This document shows positions 46,860-59,245 of a DNA stretch of 64,000 nt, one piece after another. This DNA is from Hetaerina americana (lineage: Eukaryota; Arthropoda; Insecta; Odonata; Calopterygidae). The number at the start of each line of letters is the position of its first letter. Positions within the stretch are counted from its first letter, which is position 1. The stretch covers positions 84,301,552 through 84,365,551 of the forward strand of contig JAKTNV010000004.1 of NCBI GenBank assembly GCA_022747635.1, read 5' to 3'. The notes beneath the pieces were generated by a model. The model saw nothing but the letters and a program-made list of their open reading frames with translations. It was not told where the DNA came from and did no database searches. The position numbers were made by a program, and so were the translations under genes.

Positions 46860-49329
46860 CGATAACAGCTTTAAATATCCCTTTTTTAACATGTAATATT
46901 TTTTTCTTTATTACACCCCTCTTCCTTTTCTCATTCGTATTTTTTCCGCCTTCTCCTTGATACCCTTTCCTTTCATTGGAGTTGGTGCTATATATTCTAT
47001 TTCCTTATCCGTCTTACTCGTTATTCCTTTGGATTCTGACGGTGTACTTCATTTGGGACGAATTATGACCTTCCTTTGCATACACTCCAGTGAAACTGTG
47101 CAAATTAATGACGCTCTTCCTAAATCTACGCCTTACTATAATATAGTCTTACTGATTAATCTAAGAACTTTTAAGTGCTTTCCACGGACACCTACGCCTC
47201 ATGCGTAGCCTAAGGTATATGTTCGTCATGATTAAACCCTTTCTCCTGCAGAATGCTCTTGCTATCTCCCCGCGGTCATTCCTTGTTTCTCAACCGTGGT
47301 CCTCTACCTCATTCCACCTCTCCCTTTGCCTGCCAAATGTTTCCTTCTACTAAGGTCCGCAATTATTTACTTTAATTGGCCTGTATATTCTGTCTATTTC
47401 TTCCCCTTGTTATTGCCTGTTTGGCATATACACCTAAACATGAACCAAGTGTCTTGAATCAGAGTTCACTTCTACTAATAATATTTTAGTAGGACTTTTA
47501 GACTAATATTAGCCTTCTGCCTATTATTAGCCTTCCTTGGTGGATTACTTCATCCAGCGGTTGGTGATAAAATTTCGGGTGAAATTTTACAAAATGTTCT
47601 CGTTGAAATACCCTTAAAAATTTAAACAATTTATTTTAAATGTCAGCGTCGAAAACATATTTTGTAGAGGTTATTGGTGAGTAATTGTATTTTTCCCATC
47701 ACTGAGCGAAAATGAAAAAAAAATATGATTTATTATTGAAATGTCTTTTGGTTGGCCAACTGTTGTATCTCTGGAGTAAAAATTTTACTGAATCAATCTT
47801 AAAATATTTTTTAAGTGAGGAGCGCACGTTGTTTATCTGTAGTACAGGATGCTTGAATCATCAAAAGTCAAGTACGCTTAATCTTCGCCAAATGGGATAT
47901 TTCCAAGCGCTATAAATAATATTCGCTCCTAGAAAACAACATCAAGTTCTTATGTTTTAATTATTGATTGTCTTAAATGTAAAAGTATGTTAATGAAATT
48001 CTTAGATTAAAATTGAGGTCACTGAACAAAATCATTGAAGTGCAGCTTTAATATGAAATTAATTTTGCTCCTACTCAGAAATAGCAAATTTTCATGAACT
48101 GATACTTGAATATCACTCTTATTTTGCGTATAAATTTCAACCTTTGCTTGGTCATCATGTCACCCATGCAACTACTGTCTACTTCTGAAATTTCTGCATA
48201 ATGAGAACTTTGATTTGGAACATGAAAATTAATGGTGTGTGCATTATAATTGCCTATACGTGCTGAATTACTAGTCATCAGCTTAACAGTATTAAGTATT
48301 CCAATGTAAATAACAACATTTTTGGTGTAACATTGTGGAAATCCTTCATTTTGAATGGAAGATAATTGCCTTAAAAATAGTTTTATTTACGACCCAGGTT
48401 ATGTTGAAGCCTAACATCCTTTTGTGTTAAGATTAAGACATCACACCGGGGCGAAAAATATGTCATAAATGAAACTATTTTGTGTGAAAACGCCAAAAGT
48501 CTTCTTTCGTCTATTCCAATGTACTTATTAAGTAAGTCCAAAGTAAATATTTTCTTTATCCATTTCCTCCTATAACTTAAGTGAAACTAAACTCTCCTTG
48601 CCATTTCGTGTAACTAACGTTTTGTAGGCAGTTCCGTTTTACCGATTCTCTTCAAATCCAAATACCCTCTTCTTCTGATTTGTTAGCCAACGAGTATTTG
48701 TGCATCAATAGTGAAAGTAAAACGTCCATTCCGTTTTGGCTACAGTGCCATAAGCCTTGAGGGGAGATGGTTGGCATCAACATCTTTTGACAATGTTGAT
48801 TCTTCGTATATTTGACTTTATTATCTCGAAATTAAGGTTACTTCAGCCCTTATGTACATTCATAGTACGGTCGTTTTCGTTCCTAAGCTTTTTCAAATAG
48901 TGACTCTGCATTATCTGTTTGTTAGTCGCGAGAATTAAAAGTATTTCAGAGCAGATTCTCACCTCTGAAGCAAACGAGGATCATTCAACTGTGAATCATT
49001 ACGGGTCGATCCCGAGTGAAGGTCATGGGCTCTTGTTTTTCTCTCCTTTTTCATCCTCCTACATAGACGAGTTCTACCTTATTCCTTTTGAGAGTCCGTA
49101 AATGCAGGAGTGCGTATCTCAATGTACACATTAGGCTAAGAATCACGCGCATTTTTATAAAAGAAAATTCTCTCAGAACTCTAATAACAGAATGATCCTA
49201 ACCATGCTGCTGGAATATTTGGTGTCGGTACTTTATTTATCGATAAATATATGATACGTTACACCGTTTACACGAAAAACCCCTAATTATGCTAAGCTAA
49301 CTATTAAAGCAGAAAATGGAGGGAAAATA
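46860..49329. other. Intergenic, no gene recognised
   Basis: AT-rich to moderate; open frames of up to 83 codons (46957-47208, plus) are hydrophobic but lack any recognisable domain. Confidence 0.45.
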
Positions 49330-49700
49330 TCCTACCATACCGAGGTGACCCCTTGCTCTCTACCCCCTTTTGGGGCAATAGGCTTCCGGTCTCTCCCTGG
49401 GCCCTCTTTGCCAGATGCCCCGCGGGGGTAGGAGACCGCCTCTCCGGAATTCCGGGGGGACCGCCCGGAAGAGAGAGGGCGGAGAAAGCGAGGCGGGGAG
49501 GGAGGGAACCACCACATTGGGAACGTACGGCCGACGTGCGCCTGTGTGAGGTTATCCATCTTTGCGGTTGTCCGTCGCTTTCCCTCTCGGCTGTTCCCTT
49601 CCTCTCTCCGCCCTTGGCCAACGTGCGTCCCTACTACTCCTTCTGAGGCTTAAAGCGCTTCTTTCTTTGCGCTTCCCAAGCCCTCGGGCCTCATTCCCTT
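49330..49700. promoter_or_regulatory. GC/CpG-rich island, candidate regulatory region
   Basis: About 370 bases with many CpG and G/C runs (for example CCGCGGGGGTAGG near 49421 and CGCCCGGAAG near 49463) inside AT-rich DNA. Open frames exist in several registers on both strands (up to 105 codons) and none is recognisable, so coding is unlikely. It lacks transposon ends. A promoter or enhancer role is inferred only from composition. Confidence 0.35.
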
Positions 49701-50985
49701 TTTTTGGTGTCATAAATGCTGTCCTTGGAAAATTACCATCAAATAAACCATGTTGCTGGAATTAAGCTGGAGGCAGAAATATTTTGAGGACATAGGTTTA
49801 CACCGGTTAAATGAAATTAATTAATATTTTTCGTAAAGGAAAGATGTTAACTTAATAAAAAGATTGAAAATAATTGATATGAAAGTTTCATAATGCAATA
49901 ATTTTCATTATTATTTTTGTAAAACAGCGATGTGCAGGTGTATATATTTTAAATAATCATTACATTATTGCTCGTCATTTATTGAAATCTTTTTTTTCTA
50001 TGCTATGGTTTTTTTCACGTATTTTTCATTTAATTGTTTTTTCAGCCATATATTATTGAATATAGTAACCTGAGTATAACGTTTGAGTATGGGATGGGAA
50101 GAGACAGACTCTAATTCTTGCTTATTTCGGTCACGCTAATCTTATCGTAAACTCTTTGTTTTCCTGGTTACTATATTTTCTGAGAAAATTCAAGTGACAC
50201 GGGGCAAGAAGTTAGCCCCTCTCCTGATTTTTGATTTATCATGCTGTTGTGGGCTGTATTAGGTAAGCTCAACATTTACCTATAAAACCAAGCTATTGCT
50301 TGATGTAATTTCGTTTGGTTTGACAAACTATTTCCTTGTTAGGATTGTGCAGAGCTTCCTAAAGTTAACCTAGTTTTTTAAACAATAGAAAATGGTTTTC
50401 AAAACTGGTATTAATTCTGTATGAAAATTTTTCAGTTATCTCTTCATGATTGGAATTAGTGTAACCATAAAAAGATAATTAATTTTCCATGCCACTTGGG
50501 GCCTAAATTTTTCATTAATAATAGAATTTTACGTAGTTAAAAATATTGATAGGTACGTTATTTCTCTTATAAATAACCGTAGTGTACCGTATCAGTTCTT
50601 CAACGTGATAAAGACGCTGTGTTAAAATGGCATTAGAACAAGTTGCCATACATTGTTATAGCTTTGTTTAATGACTAAGATGCAATTTAAACAATACTTT
50701 TCTCTGCAATTTTGTTTAGACTTCTGTGGGCTTCGTGTTGACAGTTTATTTGTCAAAATTGTTTACATATTACTTAGGAGTCTATTATTATAATATTTGG
50801 TCAACACTTACCTTAACCGGTAAAATAAAAAGATTTTTTTAGTCTATAAAATTCCTTGAAGATACTTTCAAAAGTAAATTTTACTACAAAATTTTAGTAA
50901 ATTAGAAAATTACAGAAGATCTTATTTCATACTCCAGTTGCAATGTTGCTAATTTTCTTTCAATAAATTATTTTTCATGACTTTT
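49701..50985. other. Intergenic, nothing recognised
   Basis: Strongly AT-rich without long open frames or repeats. Confidence 0.5.
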
Positions 50986-50987
50986 TA

Positions 50988-52268
50988 AGAGTGTTGCCAT
51001 ATATTTTGAGTCTTGACAACACTTCAGGCGCCATTTCAAGTTTCCATCTGAAAATTCGACCCCTATAGCGCAAACTATCTTCAGGACATTTTGTCGTTTG
51101 ATCATAACTTGTGCTGTTTACAGTGACTTGAAATGTTTGTTCTCAGGGAAAAAATGGAGTTAATTCGTGAACACTTTCATGCGATGATTTTTTACGACTT
51201 TCGACGTGGCTTATTAAGACAGCGGTCCATCGATCAACTTACTTCCACTTTTTGCGATAAAGCCATATCCTTTGCCACTGTGAAACGCTTATATAACGAA
51301 TTACATCATGGCCGTCGTTTGCTCAGCGACGAAAGTCGTGAAGGTCGTTCAAAACAGCTGTTGTGCCAGAAAACTTGTATGCTGTGCAAGAACTAATAAA
51401 GGAAGATCGTCACAAATCCTTAATCGTGAAATTGAGGTATTCTTGGGGATTAGTATGACTAGCATCAATTAAATATTGCATGAGAATTTAGCTATGAACA
51501 AAATTTGTTTGCATTGAATCCCGCATAATTTGACAAAAGCTCAAAACGATGCTCGTGCCAATTGGTGCAAAGAAATTCTTAACAAATCGTACAGTCGCGG
51601 TGCATCAAAATCTGTGCATAACATTTACACAGGTGACCAGTCTTGGATATATGCGTATGATCCCTAAATAAAACAGCAATTCACTGTTTGCAACCTCGAA
51701 GACAAGCCAAATCCGTCAAAAGTGATTCGTCAAGAAGCACATCGAAGCAAATTATCGCCTGTTTCTTCAGGATGACTGGACATGTGTCAACCGCACCGAT
51801 AGAGCAACGTAGAACCGTAAATCTGAATGGTGCATGAGCTATTGTTTACTTGAAGTGCTTGGTTAAATACGGCAAAAGAAGTGGCAATGAATTCTTCATC
51901 AAGATAATGAAACAAACTCTCATAGATCGGCTGAAACAACAACCTATATGACTGACCAAAACGTCGAATTGATGATTCATTCTCCGCACAGCCTTAATTT
52001 AGCACCGAATGACTTTTTATTCCCGTTATTCAAGATAATTTTCTTGGCCAACGTTTCTCGGCACCTGAAAAAGCTGTTGATGCATTCAAAAACCATGTTT
52101 TGGAGGCACCTCAACCGGAGTGGAAAAGATTTTACGAAAATTGGCTCTAAGGCCTGCAAGAGTGTAAAGATTTTCATGGAGAATACATCCAATAAACAAT
52201 AAATCCATTTTCAACAGTAAATTACTCTCTTTTCATTTTTAGGCTGAAAATACAAATATCGACCCTCG
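50988..52268 (+). mobile_element. Full-length dead mariner
   Basis: A 1,281-bp insertion flanked by TA (50986-50987 and 52269-52270). The right end, read inwards, is CGAGGGTCGATATTTGTATT; the left end AGAGTGTTGCCATATATTTT is its diverged counterpart, with agreement strongest in the first ten bases and in the TATTTT block. The first bases (CGAGGGT) match the ends of the non-autonomous mariners at 16684 and 58500, which suggests related end recognition, though the transposase is clearly different. The gene is broken (see the pseudogene). Confidence 0.8.
51133..52202 (+). pseudogene. Mariner transposase, broken by stops and frameshifts
   Basis: Begins with MELIREHFHAMIFYDFRRGL (residues 8 onward of the open frame), the conserved N-terminus of a widespread arthropod mariner group, and the HTH region with ATVKRLYNEL and a REGR linker. 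The first catalytic Asp is kept at about 51634 (TGDQSWIYAYDP followed by a stop). The second is in HQDNETNSH near 51897. The third is changed: SLNLAPNDF near 51990 replaces SPDLAPNDF, an Asp-to-Asn substitution. The last part reads FGKIGSKACKSVK…GEYIQ-like across frames. It is dead both by frame and by active site. Confidence 0.85.
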
Positions 52269-52270
52269 TA

Positions 52271-54340
52271 TGCATGCATTATCCTGAAGGGCTCGGTGGA
52301 TTATGATTTAGCTTCGCTGTAGTCAAAAGGGAATGCATCGGATGTAATTAATAAATGTTGAGAATCTGGGATTTCCTTGGGGATCATATACAGTACCTCA
52401 GAGGGCTCTGCCCTGAAGACATATACGTAGAAAGGAACGCTATGTAATGTAAACTAAGATCACAACGTTAAATCATGTCGTAAATCCTCCCCCATTGCGC
52501 CCCTTTCGTAATAAGTAAGGGACGCATAATGGAATATAAAGTTCCCTTTCATAACCAGCGAGCAACCAACCTTCGTGCACGAAATATTCAGTAAATCATA
52601 AAGCACTTATGACCCCGTCTTCTCGTTTATGTTTGGTAAAGTATAACAATAAGGTTTTTTTTTAATTTCACACCGTTTCTAGGTGATATGGAACATTCAA
52701 AATTCCTTCCCAGAGCAACCTATGATAATCAAACTTAAATCCTCCAAGAAAATTTCTATAGTAGCAACTTCAAGAATTCGTTTGATTTTTTCCGCACCAA
52801 ATATTTTATATTTTATGTATAAATAAAAGTACAGCAACATTTGATATAATTTACCCATGTCTAAAAATGTAGAATATTTAGTAAAAGAATTAGTATTTTT
52901 AATCTATTATCAAATTTACATTTAAAATAGGCACTTGAGCAGAATAGTTATATCTTTTCTTACATCATTATTCAAGCAATAAGTTTGTCTTTTAAAATAA
53001 AACCGATACAGAATAATCATTATCACAGTGTTCTCCAATCTGATTTCAAAATTTTTACCTGAAATTATGAAGCAATGAGCCATGTAATCCTAAAATACTT
53101 TATTTCAATTTTGAATGGAAAGTAAGAAATTTAATATTCTAAAGTAGTAGTGAGTGATAAAATATGTTCCTAGTTAGTAATGTAATCTCTCATAGGTAGT
53201 AAGAGAGAAATTTAACCATACAAATTCATTATTAATAGTTAAAGAAGAAATAAAATGACAAATAGTACGCTCCGTTGAGATACCCGAAAGTCATAGCTTC
53301 CGACTTGGTGAACGGTACGCCGTGAGTATATACCATATGCATGCACATATGTATGTTGTGTGGCATATACCACAGGAAGCAAATCCCATACCGCTTTAAT
53401 ACTGTCTTGATTTCATTGCTTTAAGCATTCATAGACCAATGGTTTTGAGTATTTAGTTTCGTGTCCATTGTGAATTGCATTTTAAAACATTTAGCATTCT
53501 GAATATCCTATAAGGCTTAAAATTCTTCTATTTGAAAGCTGAATTGGTTGAATATTCATCGGTTTATGAAAATCAATCAAGTCCCTCTAAATTAAAGCAA
53601 GTATTGCTTCAAAATTCAGTCTGTAGGTATCAAACAAGTGAAATTCAATATTTACGAAAAACACGTTGGAAAATATCCTTATATATAGCGCAATAAGTAA
53701 TTTAGGCCTTGATGATACTCTAGGGTAAAAAACTGATCTAGGAAGTGGTATACTTAACACAGAATAATTTGAATTCACGGTAAGTAACCGAAAATGTATC
53801 TGTAATAGTAAATTATTATTTCCTCCCTTACAGATATTTCATAGAGGCAAATCGTTCTTGATAAGCTATCACTGAAAGAACTACAAATGAAGAGTAAAAA
53901 GAGAGGTCACGTTACAGTAGGAAAAAGTGATTTTTACTGAAATCATCCTCTAATTTCTGCATTAAGTAATATCCAGTCATGTAAATTTCAATGTGGCTTT
54001 CTGAATATACGTACAAGAGTATTTTTAGGAAACTTTTTATTTATCTCTCTTGCCAGGTTGGTCCCTACTAGCCAGTAACCCATGAAGCAATCGAAGGAAA
54101 ATCTGAGTTTTACTGGGCGTATATCCAATCTTTGAAATGTGACGATGTTTCCATGATTTCTCGGAACAAAACATTGCTGAATTAAAATTGGGGACCAAAT
54201 GCCTACCGTCAAAATATCTTGTTATTAACACTGCTAATTAAATATAAATACATGTATGCATATGAATTTCGTGTTTGATTTAAAAATATTGGACTCAACG
54301 TAACTGGAGAAAAGCAATGGTTGCAAGAAATCATGTACAT
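52271..54340. other. Intergenic, no gene recognised
   Basis: Very AT-rich. A short imperfect palindrome of CATATG-type words lies at about 53325-53375. No coding or RNA features seen. Confidence 0.45.
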
Positions 54341-54536
<196 letters not shown>

Positions 54537-55832
54537 ATATATATTTACGTACATATACCCGACCTGCAAACCGCATTTAACCTCCTACCATTGGGAATGT
54601 TGTATATAAGAGAGCATTTCCCCGTAGGGATCCGTCACAAAAGTAATTTCTTTCGTTTTGTAATTTCTGGAATTTTTAAGCTTTCCTCGCCACCACCATA
54701 GTACTGCATCAATACGTTGCTTCCTCATATTTATTCCACGCTTTCTGAAAATTCCGGTATTCGTGGAAATCCCTATCGGTTTCTTTTGGTCCGCGCCTCT
54801 TTCCAGCAGCCGTCCTTCCGAGCACCCGACGAGATATCTTTGTGGGCTCAAGTCTATTCCTCACACAAGATCGGTCAAACTAACGTGTTGACCGATCTCT
54901 GCTCTGTGATCTCCGTCCTTTCCGAAAAAAAAATAAATCCCTCACAAACTCGATCTATTTCTCTCGCACCGTCACCACACTCTAGTTGGAAATGGTGGTC
55001 ACAAGCCGTCCACATGCTCGCCAAGATGGAACCATTGCGGTCTCATTGCTTCTTCTTGCCTTTATGTAGATAGGGTCAAAACCCTGTGAAGTTCTTTTTC
55101 AATATGGGGAGTTTTGATTACAGGTTGCTCTTTTACATTAAAGCATTCTTTTTTTCTGTTTTTACGGTCCAAGTAGTTTTATAATGAACTATAGTCCGGC
55201 GGTACTGTAGAAAAATACGGTGTAATTATCAATGAGACACCATTAGCCCCTCCACCCCTTTTGAATTCTGGTAGTACTAAGCGATTACGGAATTTTCTTT
55301 ATTGGATAGTTCTCAATTTAAGACATCTCTATCTCCAGCAACCTTACAAATAGTGTTATTTTTATGATTTTTGAAATAGTTTTAAAATTTACGGGATAGT
55401 GCGGTGTTTGTTGATTAAATCATTATCTTAGTCAATGTAACCCTACAGAAGTTGTAGGTTCGTTGATAAGTCCCTACAGTAACTAACATATTATAAGGGG
55501 GGAAATTAAACCTTTTTTTAGGTACTATGAGACACGGAGGGAAATGCAAAATATTTTATTGAAATATTCTCTTGATAATGGCCAAAAATATTTCACTGCA
55601 AAGAAAGTCATTGCGGATGTGAGTGATGTTGATTCAACTCGGCGTTCTAGGAAACGGCCTTGGTTCCTTTGTTGCTTGAAGAGCAACAAAGCTAGTCATC
55701 AAAGTGCTAATGACATCTAGAGAGAGTCAAGAACCTCTTCCCAACGGGTATTGGCTATTTTTTCGGTAAACTGAGCTAAAAGGCAAGGGTGGTTCACCAA
55801 TTAATTAAATTTATTTGTTTCTCATGTGCTCA
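54537..55832. other. Intergenic with small hairpins
   Basis: A moderate-GC patch at about 54650-55070 has an open frame of 118 codons (54717-55073, plus), Ser- and Pro-rich and unrecognised. Perfect stem-loops lie at 54868-54898 (11-bp stem) and 55668-55690 (9-bp stem TTTGTTGCT). No gene recognised. Confidence 0.4.
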
Positions 55833-55999
55833 GCTTGACCTCAACCCTTCGCTTTTTTCGATGAAATGTTTCTATAGTAATGGTTTTTCACATTCAACTA
55901 TGAACCGAACCTTTTTTTCGTAAAAGGTTCGGTTGATAAAATTGTGTATCGGGGAAAAAACCATCGCTTGTAACAAGAAGTGAGAGGGTTATGATTGAC
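55833..55999. repeat. Nested imperfect palindrome (MITE-like)
   Basis: At the centre AACCGAACCTTTT / AAAAGGTTCGGTT (55903-55934) is a perfect 13-bp stem with a 6-base loop. Around it, ATGGTTTTT (from 55880) pairs with AAAAAACCAT (55957-55966), and further out TTGACCTCAACCCTTCGC pairs imperfectly with GTGAGAGGGTTATGATTGAC. Repeated complementarity outward over about 165 bases is more than chance and fits a small decayed MITE. No target duplication could be fixed. Confidence 0.5.
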
Positions 56000-56399
56000 T
56001 TTTTCTACAGCGAGAAACGATTCCTCCTCTCGCGCTTTCTTGCAAAAGGTGAAAGTCATTGAATTAAGAATAATTGTATTTTAGGATATGAAACAATACA
56101 ATCGAAATCAATTGTTAATATTTGATTCGATAATATGATTCACAAGATGCACAGAAAAAATCATTGCAATAAATATACCTATGGGAAATAACGGGCAATT
56201 CGTCAAAAATTGTTGCATGATTATAAATTATTTTCTAATTCAGTTTTATTTTTCACTGCTTAATTAGCTCTGCACTAACAGCGTGTGTAAAGAATACGTT
56301 CAACTTCCAGTTCCAATGCAGGCAAGCATGATTATTGCTGTTTCGGTGTACCTATATGGCTATACCGTAAGCATACTTGTATTCTGGCCGTAAGAAATT
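56000..56399. other. Intergenic, nothing recognised
   Basis: AT-rich sequence with no feature seen. Confidence 0.45.
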
Positions 56400-56625
56400 C
56401 TTGTATAATTGCACCTGACCGGTCCCACTGACGGTGGGGTTACGTCCTCACCTACCAATGCTGAGGTTGTGGGTTTGATTCCTATCTAGGTGGGTTTTCC
56501 TCCACCTACAGCTTGAGTGCTTAGAATTGTCTTCAATATAATGTAACAGGGGTTAGGTGGTAGAAGGGACAATGAAGTCTCAATCTTACCCAAATAAATT
56601 CGGTAACTAAATAAAAATAATTAAA
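56400..56625 (+). mobile_element. tRNA-derived SINE, second type
   Basis: The 5' 80 bases have a tRNA-like layout: an A-box-like GGTCCCACTGACGGTGG, CCTCACC…GCTGAGG as an anticodon-type arm, and the B box GGTTTGATTCC near 56471. It is followed by a body without coding capacity (GGTGGGTTTTCCTCCACC forms a small stem) and an A-rich end with repeated AAATAA near 56605-56625. Unlike the SINE at 25821-25958 it has no CGCC/GGCGG LINE tail, so it would use a different partner. Parent tRNA not identified. Confidence 0.6.
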
Positions 56626-58497
56626 TACACTCCGAGTGATAGATGAAAGTTAACAGCTGATATAATTAATTAAATATATACTCGTATATATACACATGTG
56701 TACATAACACACAAATACTATTTTTAAAGGATAAATAAGCTTAAGTGTATTTTATTGGGGGAAAATTCCTACAACTCATCACAAATCACAGCTAAAATTT
56801 TATGAAGTCCACCTCAAGTATCCTTCTATTCTCGTTTAAATTTGTTGAAATAGTGCATGCTTACATCTTTTCTATAGCATAAAATTGATATTCTTTTTCT
56901 ATGTTTCAATAGAGCGTGAATATTTTGCTTTGCATACGAAGAATACCAAAATATAAGAATGGTTTTAACTCCTCACACGTCTTGCAGAAAGCTGAGAAGA
57001 GATCATTATCTATTTCTCACCTGAACAAATGGTAACTAGTTTAATGATAAAGATATAATGGTAGCAATATTGCGCCGAATAAGATTTGTTGTATATAAGA
57101 TTGTGTATTACATCCCACTTGTACCATAAATCTTATCTGGTGGAAAATTGCTACTATACGTTCTATATTATCTTCGAATTCCACCACAACACGCTTGAAA
57201 CTACTTAATTTGGTAACTAAATTCATTCATGCCGATTATTTTATATCAAGATGAAATGATTTTTTTATTGACGTTACAGAAACGGTTGCATTTCAGTGGT
57301 AGGTTCCATTCCAACATATAAATGTTTACAAACGCCAATAAATCTTTGCATAAAAAATATGCATTGCACTTAATTAAAAAGAATATTGCTAAATTCTCAT
57401 TGAATTGGGAGAAGTAATGCTTTAAAAAACACTTTTATTGTGTGTTAATATGAGATATAATATCTATTGATTTCTTAGTGAAATAACTGATCCAAATTTA
57501 GTTACACTCTAACATTTTAAATTAAAGGGTGGAGACAATAATGGAAAGGCCTTGGTGTCACTCATGTTCGCCGCTTTCCGCTGGGGCCCATTTTCGTTAC
57601 AAATATTGACGCAAAAGCAAAGGGGCAGAGCGGCAGCGGGCTTGGATAGGACGAGATAGGAGTAGCTAAATGAGTCGTCACTCCTATGGCACCATTCAAA
57701 CACAAATTATAAAATACGGCTATTTTTTTTATTCTCTCAGTTGAATTTTAACACTTCCACGGCAGTAATTTCTACTACCAATAGAGTTTGCTCTGTTTCC
57801 TGATATCGCCTAGAATTTTGCATGAAAATTAAAATACAACTGTTATGATTACAATTTAAATACATACGTTTACTCCGTGGTAGACAATGAAAATCATTTC
57901 ATATGCCTAATGCAGATAGATGCTTTTATTTTTTGTGAAATTTGTCATGAGAAGCCAGATGAAATATTTAGAAATGCATAATCTTGGAAATACCCTCAAT
58001 GGATTTTTTATAACCTATTTATGTGTTATAAACATTCCTATACAAAGTTCCTAAGCTGGGTAAAGGTATCCATTGGATGATGCTTGTTTTACGTAAAATA
58101 GATAATTCCTAATTCCCTAACATATTAACATGTAATTCGTGTAGACTATAATAATCAGGCTATTTTATGATAGGTGTAAAAATATACATCGACTAGCAAA
58201 TAATTTCAGTTATTCGGGTCAAATACAGTGGTGTTTCCTCGAAACATTCACAAAAGACAAACAACGGGAAGGATACAAAAATTAAAACAGTTGTTTACTA
58301 TAGCTGTAAGTACTGCACTTTTATGACAGGTCTGTTAACACATCCAGTAAAACTTAATTTTAGCTGTTTGATGTTTATTATGTAGATGTTTGTGAAACTA
58401 GAATAAATCATTTTTACTGCCCTGTAGATAGTATGGAGTGATTTTGTACTTTATAGCACGGAATATACAATTCTAATTCGAAACATTGAGAAAATGC
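56626..58497. other. Intergenic, no gene recognised
   Basis: AT-rich; short TA/CA runs at about 56660-56700. No open frame above 65 codons is recognisable. Confidence 0.45.
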
Positions 58498-58499
58498 TA

Positions 58500-59243
58500 C
58501 GAGGGTCATCCGGAAAGTAGTACCCGTTCGTGAAATAAAGACACAAAAGTAAATATTAACAAACATAAAAAATTTTATTTGAAAGAGGATACTTTAAACT
58601 ACTTCTCAACATAATCTCCAAGCAAATTAAGGCATTTGTCATAACGTGTGACAAGTTTCTGTATTCCTGCTGCATAGTCCTTCGCCGCCAGCTCATTGAG
58701 ATACGCGAGGGACCCATCTTGCACAAATTTTTGCATAATGCAGATGGTGTTTAACAATTTCATGAACAATTGTTCGAGAAACATTGGGAAAATGCTCGCA
58801 GATGTCATCAATTGTGACGCGCCGATCGTTCCTCACGAATTCGTCAACTGAGCTCACCAGTTGGTCTGTAATGACAGACGGTCTCTCCGAACGCTCATCG
58901 TCGTGTGTGTTCCCCCTCCCCATGTTGAAGTTGCGACACCACCGCCGAACAGACGACTCGTCCATTACATTGTCTCCATACACCTCCTTTAATTGGCGAT
59001 GAATATCACATGGGCGAACGTTTCTTGCATTGAGGAATTTAATCACTTCACAACTGGCGGCGTTCTCAATTTTTTTAAACATTGTAAACAATCACAGAAA
59101 CAACACAGGCAATGCTAGCGTCACGCAACTTGGCTCAGAGAAGGCAGACAAGCCACTGAAGCTATCTGACCTCGTCCAGCGGCTACTCGCGTCGTCAGCA
59201 CTTCATGCGGCACGAACGGGTACTACTTTCCGGATGACCCTCG
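58500..59243 (-). mobile_element. Non-autonomous mariner deletion derivative, copy 2
   Basis: A 744-bp near-identical copy of 16684-17437, with the same perfect 33-bp inverted repeats and TA on both sides (58498-58499 and 59244-59245). It differs by a few substitutions (for example CTCACAGATG to CTCGCAGATG), one T fewer in the T run, and a 9-bp deletion. The deletion falls between two CACT direct repeats (near 59041), as expected of replication slippage, and so is likely derived from the copy 1 form. Confidence 0.92.
58599..59091 (-). pseudogene. Mariner transposase remnant lacking the catalytic core, copy 2
   Basis: The N-terminal frame (59091-58693) is open for 132 codons, from MFTMFKKIENAASCEVIKFL through NVMDESSVRRWCRNF and DDERSERPS to ARWVPRVSQ and a stop. 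It therefore retains the whole DNA-binding region. The C-terminal part (to 58599) continues in a different frame as AAGIQKLVTRYDKCLNLLGD plus YVEK. The catalytic domain, about 180 residues in relatives, is deleted at this junction. If transcribed, the open N-terminal part would be a DNA-binding fragment that could compete with intact transposase for the same ends. That is inference. Confidence 0.85.
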
Positions 59244-59245
59244 TA

